Positions 1 through 8,098 of a stretch of 64,000 nt of DNA are shown one piece after another (position 1 is the first letter of the stretch; each line of letters starts with the position of its first letter). Under the pieces are notes generated by a model. The model did not search any database and was not told where the DNA came from. It worked only from the letters and a program-made list of their open reading frames with translations. A program made the translations under genes and the position numbers. The stretch is from Streptomyces sp. ML-6. GTDB lineage: Bacteria > Actinomycetota > Actinomycetes > Streptomycetales > Streptomycetaceae. The DNA lies in contig NZ_JAOTIK010000001.1 in NCBI RefSeq assembly GCF_030116705.1, positions 6,476,501 through 6,540,500 of the forward strand. The letters are read 5' to 3'.

Positions 1-458
1 TCCTCGATGCGGATCCAGTGCATCTGGACGTTCTGCCGGTCGGTGATGTCGGCGCTGCCGCGGGCGTACTCCTGCGAGATCTCACCGATGACGCGCAGCT
101 GCTCGGTGGTCAGCTTCCCGCCGTCGATGCGGACCCGCATCATGAAGTACTTGTCCTCCAGCTCCTCGGGCTCCAGGACCGCGGTCTTGCCGCCGTCGAT
201 GCCGGCCCGACGCTGGGTGTACAGGCCCCACCAGCGCATGCGTCCGCGAAGGTCGGTGGGGTCGATGGAGTCGAAACCGCGCTTGGAGTAGATCGTCTCA
301 ATGCGTGTCCGCACATTGAGACTGTCGTCGTCCTTCTTGAACTGCTCATTGCCGTTCAGCGGGGTGTAGTGCCCCAGGGCCCACTGGCCTTCGCCGCGGT
401 GGCGTCCGGCCTTGCGGCGGGGCGCCGCGGGCGCAGGCTGTTTCGGGGTAGCGGCCAT
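1..458 (-). CDS. Nitrite/sulfite reductase (ferredoxin type), N-terminal part
   Basis: Only the first 152 residues are visible; the gene runs off the left window edge. The protein is a siroheme/[4Fe-4S] reductase that takes six electrons from ferredoxin to make sulfide (or ammonia). Visible features are an Ala/Pro-rich N-terminus, then the conserved GEGQWALGHYTPLNG stretch, TRIETIYSKRGFDSIDP, and the start of the first ferrodoxin-like half-domain ending in the TDRQNVQMHWI motif typical of the family. The start ATG at 456-458 has a GAAGGA element about 10 nt upstream. A cysteine-containing leader peptide lies 125 nt upstream, which favours assimilatory sulfite reduction over nitrite reduction. 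The siroheme ligands lie outside the window. Confidence 0.9.
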   Translation of the reverse strand, partial: MAATPKQPAPAAPRRKAGRHRGEGQWALGHYTPLNGNEQFKKDDDSLNVRTRIETIYSKRGFDSIDPTDLRGRMRWWGLYTQRRAGIDGGKTAVLEPEELEDKYFMMRVRIDGGKLTTEQLRVIGEISQEYARGSADITDRQNVQMHWIRIE

Positions 459-552
459 GACGGTACGTCCTTCGGGACTGCAGGAGGGCGGCTCTGAACT
501 GCACACTCGCATGGAGGCGCGGCGGTGCGCAGGTCGTGCGGGAGGAGCGGGG

Positions 553-594
553 AAAAAAGCGGAACGCGGCGGTGCTGGGACTCTCAGCCCGCCG
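553..594 (-). promoter_or_regulatory. Attenuator-like hairpin overlapping the leader stop codon
   Basis: On the minus strand the last leader codons contain CGGCGGGCTG (585-594). This pairs with CAGCACCGCCG (567-577) through a 7-nt loop, with one bulged A. A run of six T follows at 553-558, after about 8 nt. The left arm begins directly after the leader Cys codon, so a ribosome stalled on that codon would mask it. This is an inferred attenuator; no folding energy was computed. Confidence 0.5.
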
Positions 595-667
595 GACAGA
601 TGGCGCTGGACATGCGGCCGAGGTCGACGTGACGTCGACTCACCAAGGCGATTCCAGTTCCGGGCAT
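584..667 (-). CDS. Putative 27-aa leader peptide of the sulfite reductase gene
   Basis: This very short ORF encodes 27 residues that begin MPGTGIALVSRRHVDLGR and end SSAICPAG. It matches the actinobacterial leader peptides commonly annotated before sulfur-assimilation genes, with their RRHVDLGR core. A single Cys codon (TGT) sits four codons before the stop. Family knowledge and position suggest that the ribosome senses cysteinyl-tRNA here and that its progress controls the downstream reductase gene. It is too short for ordinary gene finders, but the match to the family core is strong. Confidence 0.88.
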   Translation of the reverse strand: MPGTGIALVSRRHVDLGRMSSAICPAG

Positions 668-923
668 GACGGAAGCGTGGCACGCGCGTCTTGGACCAGT
701 CCACCACTATCCAATATCTGGACGCGAGTGTCCTGAAATGCGAGACGGTGTGGCGCGCGTCACGTGCCGTGTCCGGCCCGGACCATCCGTAATGGCGGCA
801 ATCTCCCCACATGGCACCGGAAGCGGAGGGCCCGGTCCCGGTCCCGGTGGAAGTCCGGGGCCGGGACCATGTGCGGGACGGGCGGGGCGCCGGGCCGGGG
901 CTGCCGTTCTGGTACCCGGCCAC

Positions 924-1047
924 GGCCCGGGGCCACCTCCCGGCGCTCGACTACGGCCCGGGGCCACCTCCCGGCGCTCGACTACGGCCCGGGGCTGTCG
1001 CTCGGCGCTCGACTACGAGCCGGCGCTATCGCTCGGCGCCCGGCCAG
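924..1047. repeat. 31-bp tandem repeat, three clear units plus a decayed fourth
   Basis: Units lie at 924-954, 955-985 and 986-1016, with a degenerate one at 1017-1047. The first two are identical. Each unit carries GGCCCGGGGC near its start and GGCGCTCGACTAC at its end. The array fills the space after the acetyltransferase gene and runs into its last codons, so it may have altered the protein C-terminus. The rest of the 668-1025 gap holds only GC-rich low-complexity sequence and the presumed leader promoter. Confidence 0.85.
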
Positions 1048-1622
1048 GGCCCGGGGGTCGCCACGTCCGGCTCCAGCTCCACCTTCGTGTCGAAGAGCCG
1101 GAAGCCGCGCCGCAGATAGTTGTCCATGGCGTGCGGCCCGTCCTTGGAGCAGGTGTGCAGCCACACCCGCTTCGTCGGTGTCCGCTCCGGCCAGCGCTCC
1201 GCCAGGTCCCAGGCACGGGCGACCCCCTGGGAGAGCAGGTGCCCGCCAATCCGGCGGCCCCGGAAGGCGGGGATCAGCCCGAAGTACATGACCTCGACCA
1301 CCCCCTCGTCCTGCGGGTCCAGCTCGATGTACCCGGCCGGGGTGCCGTTCTCGTACGCCACCCAGGTCTCGGCGCCCGGCCTGCCCAGGACCTCCTCCCA
1401 CTGCGCGTACGTCATGCCGAGCCGGTCCGTCCACCGGACGTCGCCGCCGACCGCCGTGTAGAGGAACCGGCTGAACTCGGGCAGCGGCACCTCCGAGCGC
1501 ACGATCCGTACGTCCCCCTCCGGGACGGCGGCGGGGCGCAGGTCGTCGGGGGAGGTCTGTTCCAGGGACCAGACGGTCACCTCGGTGGTGGCTGGCGGTG
1601 CGGTACGTGCGGGGCTGTTCAT
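1026..1622 (-). CDS. GNAT-family N-acetyltransferase
   Basis: A 198-aa protein predicted to transfer an acetyl group from acetyl-CoA to an unknown amine. The core reads GTPAGYIELDPQ, VEVMYFGLIPAFRGRRIGGHLL (the acetyl-CoA-binding R/Q-x-x-G-x-G/A loop), then LHTCSKDGPHAMDNYLRRGF, a usual GNAT C-terminal half. The ATG at 1620-1622 was chosen because conserved sequence starts shortly after it; the open frame extends far upstream without recognisable sequence. The final residues are encoded by the 31-bp repeat region. It lies in the same direction as the upstream GAF regulator, 152 nt away. Substrate unknown. Confidence 0.82.
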   Translation of the reverse strand: MNSPARTAPPATTEVTVWSLEQTSPDDLRPAAVPEGDVRIVRSEVPLPEFSRFLYTAVGGDVRWTDRLGMTYAQWEEVLGRPGAETWVAYENGTPAGYIELDPQDEGVVEVMYFGLIPAFRGRRIGGHLLSQGVARAWDLAERWPERTPTKRVWLHTCSKDGPHAMDNYLRRGFRLFDTKVELEPDVATPGPWPGAER

Positions 1623-1774
1623 GGCTGCCAGGGAACCACGCCGCGCCGCCCGCCCCCAAGCCGGCCCCGAGTCCCGGCCTCCCGGCCGGTGGGCGCCGGC
1701 CCCGGCCCGTACCGCCCCGGCCGCCCGGACCCCGACGCGCCAGGCTCCGGCGCCCCGGACCCGGCGCCCCGGCC

Positions 1775-3055
1775 TCAATCGATCGCGCGCGCCCCGACCA
1801 CCACCGGGGCCGTCGAGTGCGGCAGCAGATCGGCCGGATGGTCCGGAAGGATCACCTCCACCTCGACGTCGTCGCCGAACCGGTACGGGCGGTGCGCGAG
1901 CACCTCCGCGAGATGGCGGCGTATTCGTGAGATCTCCGCCCGCACCGTCACCGTCCGGGTCGCGTCGCCGAATATGTCCTGGGCGAGCTCGGACGCCGTA
2001 CGCCCCTCGCGGTGCAGCGCCAGGGCGTACAGCAGCTCCGCGTGGCGGGGCGAGAGCCGCTGCGTCCAGGTGCCCACCGCGCCCACCACGTTGACCGCGA
2101 GCCCGCGCGGCCTGCTCAGGTCCAGCACCACCCGCTGCGGCGCCCCGTCCGCCGGCCCGTCCGCGACCTGCACCAGCCAGCCGCCGGACAACGGCTCGAC
2201 CCGGCACATGCCGAGCGACGGCAGCCACACCCGTCCCGGCCGCAACGACTTGGGCAGCGGCAGCCGGTCCATCGGCGGCATCCCGGTCACCGCCGCGAGC
2301 CAGCCGTTGGTGTCCACCGCCAGAGCCCGCCCGCCCAGCCGGCACAGCAGCGGCGCCGCCACCGAACGCAGCCGGTCGAGCGCCTGCAGATGCCGGTTCC
2401 TGATCTCGCTCTCGGCCAGCCTGGCGACCGAACCGACCAGGCCCAGTGTCGTCGGATGGAACGTGGACGCGGGGCCGCTCATGTCGACGATGCCCATCAT
2501 CTTGCCGTCCCGCGGGTCACGGATCGGGGCCGCCGCGCACGTCCAGTTGTGCAGCGTCCGCACGAAGTGCTCCGTGGAGTGCACCTGGATCGGGGTGCGC
2601 GAGATCAGCGCCGTGCCGATCGCGTTCGTCCCCGCGCTGGTCTCCGCCCACGTGGCGCCCTCCGCCAGACAGATGCCGTCCGCCCGGCGCAGCACCCGGG
2701 TGTTGCCCTGGCGCCACAGCACCCGGCCCTCCACGTCGGTGACCACCACGATCTGCTGGGCGGTGTCGGCCAGGGAGACCAGACCGTCGTTCAGCAGCGG
2801 CATCACCTCGTTCAGCGTCGAGGTCCGGCGCCGGTGCTCGATCTCCTCCACCCCGAGCAGCACGCTCTCGGTCGACTGGTCGGGATCGACGCCCTCGCGC
2901 ACCATCCGGTCCCACGAGGCACCGATCTCGGCCCGCGGCGCGACCGCCGGGCGGTCACCGGAGAGCCTGGCCTCCCTGGCCCGGTGGACCAGGCGGACGT
3001 CCTGGGCGGACCGGGGGACGGCCGACCGCTTCGTCCCGGCAGCACTGGTCTCCAC
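1775..3055 (-). CDS. GAF-domain transcriptional regulator
   Basis: A 426-aa cytoplasmic regulator. Residues about 35-90 resemble the N-terminal helical region of AcoR-type activators (EIGASWDRMVREGVDPDQ). A GAF-like sensor follows (IVVVTDVEGRVLWRQGN to GKMMGIVDMSG), with the GTNAIGTAL and HSTEHFVRTLHNWTC motifs of this class. The C-terminus (about 340-410) is a helix-turn-helix of the form LSPRHAELLYALALH followed by SRIRRHLAEVL. There is no AAA+ domain, so it is not a sigma-54 activator. The GTG start at 3053-3055 has a GGGGGAG Shine-Dalgarno. It lies directly downstream of the acyl-CoA dehydrogenase gene, which it may regulate; that is inference. Confidence 0.8.
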   Translation of the reverse strand: METSAAGTKRSAVPRSAQDVRLVHRAREARLSGDRPAVAPRAEIGASWDRMVREGVDPDQSTESVLLGVEEIEHRRRTSTLNEVMPLLNDGLVSLADTAQQIVVVTDVEGRVLWRQGNTRVLRRADGICLAEGATWAETSAGTNAIGTALISRTPIQVHSTEHFVRTLHNWTCAAAPIRDPRDGKMMGIVDMSGPASTFHPTTLGLVGSVARLAESEIRNRHLQALDRLRSVAAPLLCRLGGRALAVDTNGWLAAVTGMPPMDRLPLPKSLRPGRVWLPSLGMCRVEPLSGGWLVQVADGPADGAPQRVVLDLSRPRGLAVNVVGAVGTWTQRLSPRHAELLYALALHREGRTASELAQDIFGDATRTVTVRAEISRIRRHLAEVLAHRPYRFGDDVEVEVILPDHPADLLPHSTAPVVVGARAID

Positions 3056-3147
3056 GCGTGACTCCCCCCGCCCGACAGGGACTGCTCGACACTCCACGGT
3101 CCCATCCTGCCGCCGCGCGGGGCCCGATACGGCACTCTCCGCACAAT

Positions 3148-3165
3148 GGTTGCAACCCTTTGCAA
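3148..3165. promoter_or_regulatory. Twin TTGCAA palindromes upstream of the GAF regulator
   Basis: TTGCAA occurs at 3150-3155, inside the palindrome GGTTGCAACC, and again at 3160-3165. The spacing is exactly 10 bp, one helical turn. The pair sits about 95-110 bp upstream of the regulator start, a plausible site for two dimers. No known regulator is assigned. Confidence 0.4.
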
Positions 3166-3250
3166 CTCTGGCGAGGACACGCGGGTTCGTACGAGAGTGG
3201 TGGAACACCGCGCGGCGGAGCCTGTGCCCCCCGCCCGGTGTGCACAGCAA

Positions 3251-3286
3251 GGAGGGTGGTGCCGTGTCGGCGCAGCACCACCCTCC
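3251..3286 (-). terminator. Hairpin terminator after the acyl-CoA dehydrogenase gene
   Basis: A perfect 12-bp stem, GGAGGGTGGTGC (3251-3262) with GCACCACCCTCC (3275-3286), has a 12-nt loop. It begins 29 nt past the stop codon of the minus-strand gene. No T-run follows, which is common in Streptomyces. Confidence 0.7.
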
Positions 3287-3314
3287 GTCGCTGCGTGTTC
3301 TCCCGGACGGCCCC

Positions 3315-4964
3315 TCAGCCCTCCTCGCCGGACCGGTCGGGCCGGGCCCGTTCCACCACCGAAGCCAGGTCCAGAGTGTGCGGCAGCGTCCCGAAGGCCG
3401 CTCCCCGGTCCCCGCCCAGCCGGGACGCGCAGAACGCGTCGGCCACCTCCGGCGGGGCCCAGCGCACCAGCAGCGAACCCTGGAGCACCAGCGCCATCCG
3501 CTCGGCAAGCCTGCGGGCCCGCGCCTCGATCCCGTTCAGGTCGGCGAGCTCCGTCAGCAGGCCTTTGATCGCCCCGTCCAGCCGGTGGTCGGCACCGCGC
3601 GCCCCGCCGACCTCCTGGAGGAACGCGTTCAGCGCCATCGGCTCGCGCTGCAGGGCCCGCAGCACGTCCAGCGCCTGCACATTCCCCGAGCCCTCCCAGA
3701 TCGAGTTGAGCGGCGCCTCGCGCAGCAGCCGCGGCATTCCGGACTCCTCGACGTAGCCGTTGCCGCCCAGACACTCCAGCGCCTCGCCCACCACGGGCGT
3801 GCACCGCTTGGTCACCCAGTACTTCGCCGCGGGCACCGCGATCCGCAGGAACGCCCGCTCGCTGTCCGTACCGGCGTCGTACGCCGCCGCCAGCCGCATC
3901 GCCAGCACCGTCGCGGCCTCCGACTCCAGCGCCAGGTCGGCCAGCACGTTGCGCATCAGCGGCTTCTCGATCAGCACCCCGCCGAACGCGCTGCGGTACG
4001 CGCAGTGGTGGACCGCCTGCGCGACCGCCTGCCGCATCAGCGCCGCCGAACCGAGCACACAGTCCAGCCGGGTCGCCGCGACCATCTCGATGATGGTGCG
4101 CACCCCGCGCCCCTCCTCGCCCACCCGGCGCGCCCACGTGCCGTCGAACTCGACCTCGGCCGAGGCGTTCGACCGGTTGCCCAGCTTGTCCTTGAGCCGC
4201 TGGAGGGCGAAGACGTTGCGGGTGCCGTCGGGCAGCACCCGGGGCAGGAGGAAGCACGTCAGGCCCCCGGGCGCCTGCGCCAGCACCAGGAAACCGTCGG
4301 ACATCGGCGCCGAGCAGAACCACTTGTGCCCGGTGAGCAGGTACTCGCCCGCCGCGGCCAGCGGCCGGGCCCGGGTGGTGTTCGACCGTACGTCGGTGCC
4401 GCCCTGCTTCTCCGTCATGCCCATCCCGAGGAGCGCCCCGGCCTTCTGCGCGACGGGCCGCAGTTCCTGCTCGTACACGGGCGAGGTCAGTAGCGGCTCC
4501 CACTCGGCGGCCAGCGCCGGATCGGTCCGCAGCGCGGGCACCGCCGCGTGCGTCATCGACAGCGGACAGCCGTGCCCCGCCTCGGCCTGCGTCCACACGA
4601 GGAATCCGGCCGCCCGCCGCACGTGCCCGGCGGGCCGGTTCCAGGCGCCGGTGAGGCCCGCCGAGACGGCGTGGCCCAGCAGCCGGTGCCAGGCCGGGTG
4701 GAAGTCCACCTCGTCGATGCGGTGGCCGTACCGGTCATGGGTGCGCAGCACCGGCGGATTCGCGTTCGCCTGCTCGCCCCACTCCTGCGCCTGCGCGGAG
4801 CCGGCGGACCTGCCGAGCTCGCCGAGCTCGCCCCGGACCTCGGCCAGCAGAGCGGGCGGGACATGCCTTCGTACGGCCTCGGTGAGCACCCGGTCGGCGG
4901 CGAAGACGTCGTAGCCGACCAGCGGCGGGGCCTGGTTGGACACTGTGTGGGTGGTGGCTGCCAT
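3315..4964 (-). CDS. aidB: AidB-type acyl-CoA dehydrogenase
   Basis: A 549-aa flavoprotein, close to the roughly 540-aa AidB subfamily and longer than classic acyl-CoA dehydrogenases (about 380 aa). AidB signatures visible are RTHDRYGHRIDEVDFHPAWH near residues 75-95, the FAD region with MTEKQGGTDVRSN, the TGHKWFCSAPMSD strand, and LECLGGNGYVEESGMPRLLREAPLNSIWEGSGNVQALDVLRA. AidB proteins bind FAD and DNA and are linked to alkylation damage or isovaleryl-CoA oxidation; the physiological substrate is unclear. The gene is divergent from the YihY gene, with starts 18 nt apart, so their promoters must overlap. Confidence 0.9.
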   Translation of the reverse strand: MAATTHTVSNQAPPLVGYDVFAADRVLTEAVRRHVPPALLAEVRGELGELGRSAGSAQAQEWGEQANANPPVLRTHDRYGHRIDEVDFHPAWHRLLGHAVSAGLTGAWNRPAGHVRRAAGFLVWTQAEAGHGCPLSMTHAAVPALRTDPALAAEWEPLLTSPVYEQELRPVAQKAGALLGMGMTEKQGGTDVRSNTTRARPLAAAGEYLLTGHKWFCSAPMSDGFLVLAQAPGGLTCFLLPRVLPDGTRNVFALQRLKDKLGNRSNASAEVEFDGTWARRVGEEGRGVRTIIEMVAATRLDCVLGSAALMRQAVAQAVHHCAYRSAFGGVLIEKPLMRNVLADLALESEAATVLAMRLAAAYDAGTDSERAFLRIAVPAAKYWVTKRCTPVVGEALECLGGNGYVEESGMPRLLREAPLNSIWEGSGNVQALDVLRALQREPMALNAFLQEVGGARGADHRLDGAIKGLLTELADLNGIEARARRLAERMALVLQGSLLVRWAPPEVADAFCASRLGGDRGAAFGTLPHTLDLASVVERARPDRSGEEG

Positions 4965-4981
4965 GCGGATACGGTAAGGAC

Positions 4982-6235
4982 GTGCAGGCAGCAAACGAAA
5001 CACCCGAGCGGCCATCGGGGCGGCTCCACCGGGCCCGAGTCCTCTACCGCAACGTCTCCAAGCGGCAGATGGTCTGGCAGCTGCTCAAGGACACCGTCAA
5101 CTCGTGCATGGAGTACCGCATCCTGGGGCTCGCGGCCGAGGCGGCGTTCTTCACCCTGCTGTCCCTGCCGCCCCTGCTCCTCGGCCTGATCGGCCTGCTC
5201 GGCTACGTCGACGAATGGACCAACACCACCACGGTCGCCTCCATCGAGCGCAACATCCTCAACGCCGCGCACACCGTGCTCAGCGAGCGCGGCGTCAACG
5301 ACTTCGCCAAGCCGCTGCTGGCCGACATCACCACCGGCGCCCGGCCCGACATCATCTCGATCGGTTTCGCGATCGCGCTCTGGTCCGGCTCCCGCGCGGT
5401 CAACGTCTTCATCGACACGATCACGGTGATGTACGGGCTCGACGGCCACCGGGGCATCGTCAAGACGCGCCTGCTCGCCTTCCTGCTGTACGTCGTCGCG
5501 CTGCTGCTCGGGGCCGTCGTGCTGCCGCTGCTGGTCGTCGGCCCCGACCGGGTCGTGGAGTTCGTCCCCTGGGGCACCGAACTCATAAGCATCCTGTACT
5601 GGCCGCTGGTGGTCCTGCTGTCGATCGCGTTCCTGACGACGCTCTACCACGTGTCCGTGCCGGTGCGTTCGCCGTGGATCGAGGACGTGCCGGGCGCGCT
5701 GGTGGCGTTCGTCATGTGGGTGCTGGGCAGCTTCCTGCTGCGGATCTACCTCACCAGCACCGTCGAGGGGCCCACGATCTACGGCTCGTTGGCGGCCCCG
5801 ATCGCCGTGCTGCTGTGGATCGGCATCTCCGCGTTCGCGGTGCTGGTGGGAGCCGCGGTGAACGCGGCCATCGACCGGGTGTGGCCCTCGCTGGCCACGG
5901 CCGCCGCCCGCGCGGCCAACGACCGGCTGCGCGCGGCCCAGGCGGCGGAACTGGTCGCCAGGGCGGAGGCGGAGTGCCGGTCGGCGTACTGGGACGAGGA
6001 CGACGACGAGGATGACGAGGACGATGACGAGGGGGATGATGACAGCCCCTACATGCCCTCCGAGTTCCCCGAGCGCTGGTCGAAGTTCCTGCCCCCGGAC
6101 GACGTGAAGTCCAGGCTGCAGCCGAGCCGCGACAAGGAACCGGAGAAGGACAAGGACAAGGCCGACGAGAAGGACGAGGCCGGAAACGGGGGCGAGGAGC
6201 CGGACGACGGTACGGACCGGCCGCCCGGCGCGTGA
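4982..6235 (+). CDS. YihY/BrkB-family inner-membrane protein
   Basis: A 417-aa integral membrane protein of the YihY/virulence-factor BrkB family; molecular function unsettled. About six hydrophobic segments lie between residues 45 and 300 (for example FFTLLSLPPLLLGLIGLLGY, LLAFLLYVVALLLGAVVLPLLVV, IAVLLWIGISAFAVLVGAAVNA). The family-typical YGSLAAPIAVLLW precedes the last helix. Residues after about 305 form a cytosolic tail with a run of Asp/Glu (DEDDDEDDEDDDEGDDD) and then a Lys/Glu-rich segment, longer than in minimal family members. GTG start at 4982. Confidence 0.9.
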   Translation: MQAANETPERPSGRLHRARVLYRNVSKRQMVWQLLKDTVNSCMEYRILGLAAEAAFFTLLSLPPLLLGLIGLLGYVDEWTNTTTVASIERNILNAAHTVLSERGVNDFAKPLLADITTGARPDIISIGFAIALWSGSRAVNVFIDTITVMYGLDGHRGIVKTRLLAFLLYVVALLLGAVVLPLLVVGPDRVVEFVPWGTELISILYWPLVVLLSIAFLTTLYHVSVPVRSPWIEDVPGALVAFVMWVLGSFLLRIYLTSTVEGPTIYGSLAAPIAVLLWIGISAFAVLVGAAVNAAIDRVWPSLATAAARAANDRLRAAQAAELVARAEAECRSAYWDEDDDEDDEDDDEGDDDSPYMPSEFPERWSKFLPPDDVKSRLQPSRDKEPEKDKDKADEKDEAGNGGEEPDDGTDRPPGA

Positions 6236-6254
6236 GCACCCGGCCCGGCCGACG

Positions 6255-6710
6255 TCATTCGGCGGGTGGCGCGGGAGGTGCGGCCGGTGCCGGGGGCGTG
6301 GTCGGTGCCGGGGGCGCGGATGCGGCCTGCGGGGGCACCGGCGGGGCGTTCGTGGCCCCGGGAGCGGGCGGCGCCGCGTCCTCCCGCTCGGCCCCGGGGG
6401 ACCAGGACAGCTTGACCAGGAGGTGGCCCTCCACCGCGCTCTTGGCGATCACGGCCCCGGCCTCCGCCGTGATCTTCACCCCGAACTCGAGCTCCACCCC
6501 GTCGGGTTTCAGGGCGCCGTCCCGGAACACCGCGAGCGCGGACTCGGCCGCGGACCGCATGCCCGTGAGTGCGCTGTCGAACGTACGACCCGCTCTGGTC
6601 AGGGTGTTGTCATCGCCCAGGGCGACCAGGTTCGCGCCCTGCGCCTGACGGTCGACCTCGACGGTCACCGTCGCACCGCTGTCGGTGGTGAACTCCATCA
6701 GTGCCGTCAT
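6255..6710 (-). CDS. Trypsin-co-occurring domain 1 (Trypco1) protein
   Basis: A 151-aa protein. Residues 1-105 are a compact Trypco1/CU044_2847-type domain: MEFTTDSGATVTVEVD, then FDSALTGMRSAAESAL and the hallmark VELEFGVKITAEAGAVIAKS. After residue 110 there is only an Ala/Pro linker (PPAPTTPPAPAAPPAPPAE). In other actinobacteria this domain is fused or adjacent to trypsin-like proteases and STAND/effector proteins and is suspected of a part in conflict signalling. Here it stands alone, with no protease beside it. It is convergent with the YihY gene, with 19 nt between stops. Confidence 0.82.
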   Translation of the reverse strand: MTALMEFTTDSGATVTVEVDRQAQGANLVALGDDNTLTRAGRTFDSALTGMRSAAESALAVFRDGALKPDGVELEFGVKITAEAGAVIAKSAVEGHLLVKLSWSPGAEREDAAPPAPGATNAPPVPPQAASAPPAPTTPPAPAAPPAPPAE

Positions 6711-6762
6711 GAGCGCCCCCCGGGAAGCCGATTCGGTCCGCCGACGAGACTAGCGTGTGGGC

Positions 6763-7467
6763 ATGGGCAACCGGTACGAGGAACGGGCGTCGCGGTTCGG
6801 CGGGGCGACCGTGTGGACGCTGGAGGCGCCGGGCGGCCGGGTCGGTCCGGTGCTGCCCGACGGATGCATGGACCTGCTCTGGATCGGCGGGCGGCTGCTC
6901 GTCGCGGGCCCCGACACCCGGGCCATGGTCCCGGACGTGGAGCCCGGTGGACGGTACGCCGGAATCCGCTTCGAGCCCGGCGTCGCCCCCGCCCTCCTCG
7001 GCGTACCGGCGCACGAACTGCGCGATCTGCGGACCGCTCTCGCGGACCTGTGGCCCGGCGCCCTGGTCCGCGAACTCACCGAACGCGTCGCCGAGGCCCC
7101 CGACCCCGCCGCCGCGCTGGAGGCCCTCGCCCTGCGCCGGGCGGCCGGCACCGCGCCGCCGGACCCGCTGATGCGGGCCGTGGCCGCCCGGCTCGGCGCC
7201 GGAGGGTCCGTCGCGGACACCGCGCGCACGACCGGTCTCGGCGTCCGCCGGCTGCACCGGCGCTCGCTCGCGGCCTTCGGCTACGGGCCCAAGACGCTTG
7301 CCCGGATCCTGCGGTTGCAGCGGGCCCTGGCCCTCGCCCGGGCGGGGACGCCCTACGCCGAGGCGGCGGTCGCGGCGGGCTGCACCGACCAGGCCCACCT
7401 CGCCCGTGAGATGCGCGCCCTGGCCGGCACCACCCTGACCGCCCACCTGGCGCGGGGCACGTCGTGA
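6763..7467 (+). CDS. AraC-family transcriptional regulator
   Basis: A 234-aa regulator. The N-terminal half (1-130) resembles the small cupin-like DUF6597 sensor domain: [26 protein letters not shown] and [16 protein letters not shown]. Residues about 145-230 carry the two HTH motifs of AraC proteins ([21 protein letters not shown] and [20 protein letters not shown]). GTG at 6757 is an alternative start two codons upstream. The VOC protein gene is convergent, a frequent pairing in Streptomyces, so it may be a target; this is inference. Confidence 0.85.
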   Translation: MGNRYEERASRFGGATVWTLEAPGGRVGPVLPDGCMDLLWIGGRLLVAGPDTRAMVPDVEPGGRYAGIRFEPGVAPALLGVPAHELRDLRTALADLWPGALVRELTERVAEAPDPAAALEALALRRAAGTAPPDPLMRAVAARLGAGGSVADTARTTGLGVRRLHRRSLAAFGYGPKTLARILRLQRALALARAGTPYAEAAVAAGCTDQAHLAREMRALAGTTLTAHLARGTS

Positions 7468-7596
7468 GGGCCCCGCCCGGCCGGGATGCCGCTCCTTTCG
7501 CGACCCGTCCCGCCCGGGCGGGTGCCGTGCCTCCGACGTCCGCCCGGACGGCGCCCTTCCCGGAATCCGTCCCGTCCCGCCCCGCCCGGCCCGGTC

Positions 7597-7989
7597 TCAG
7601 CCGTTCGCGGCGAACAGCGACACCTCGCAGCCGTCCGGGTCGAGGACCGTCGCGTAACGCTGCCCCCAGACCGCGTCCCACGGCTTCAGCCGCCCCTCGT
7701 ACCCGGCGCCGGTCAGGTCGTCGTACACCGCGTCCACCTCCGCCGGGTCGTCGCAGCGGAAGGCGAGCCCGAGGCGTTGCCCGTCGGCGGGCTCGCTCCA
7801 CTCCGGGTCGAACGAGCGGATGACGTCCTCGGTGTCCCACATCAGGCGCATGCCGCCCGGGAGCGTCGCCTCGACATGGGGCGCGGAGTGGGCGTCGGCG
7901 GGGAGGTCGATTCCGAGCCGACGGTAGAAGGCGAGCGAGGCGGCCAGGTCCTTGGTGATGATGCCGATCGCATCCATGCGTGGAGTCAT
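7597..7989 (-). CDS. VOC-superfamily (glyoxalase/bleomycin-resistance fold) protein
   Basis: A 130-aa single-module protein of paired beta-alpha-beta-beta-beta units. Visible signatures are MDAIGIITKDLAASLAFYRRLGID at the start and DVYDDLTGAGYEG, then VWGQRYATVLDPDGCEVSLFA at the end, the usual metal-site Glu strand. The VOC fold covers lyases, dioxygenases and antibiotic-binding proteins, so the substrate cannot be named. The ATG at 7987-7989 fits the start of the fold. Confidence 0.82.
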   Translation of the reverse strand: MTPRMDAIGIITKDLAASLAFYRRLGIDLPADAHSAPHVEATLPGGMRLMWDTEDVIRSFDPEWSEPADGQRLGLAFRCDDPAEVDAVYDDLTGAGYEGRLKPWDAVWGQRYATVLDPDGCEVSLFAANG

Positions 7990-8098
7990 GCCCCGAACCC
8001 TAGGCAGGGGCCGGGACCGGGTCTTGTAAGAAACGGACACCTGCTCGAACGGGGCGGGGCGGACCCGGCCATGCTCCGGCCCGGGCCCGCCCCGCGCG

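Noticed and set aside
666..4493. Very long plus-strand open frame (1275 codons) opposite the GNAT, GAF and aidB genes
   Set aside because: Its translation is Arg/Pro/Gly-rich with no family motifs and is antisense to three clear genes; it is a by-product of high GC.
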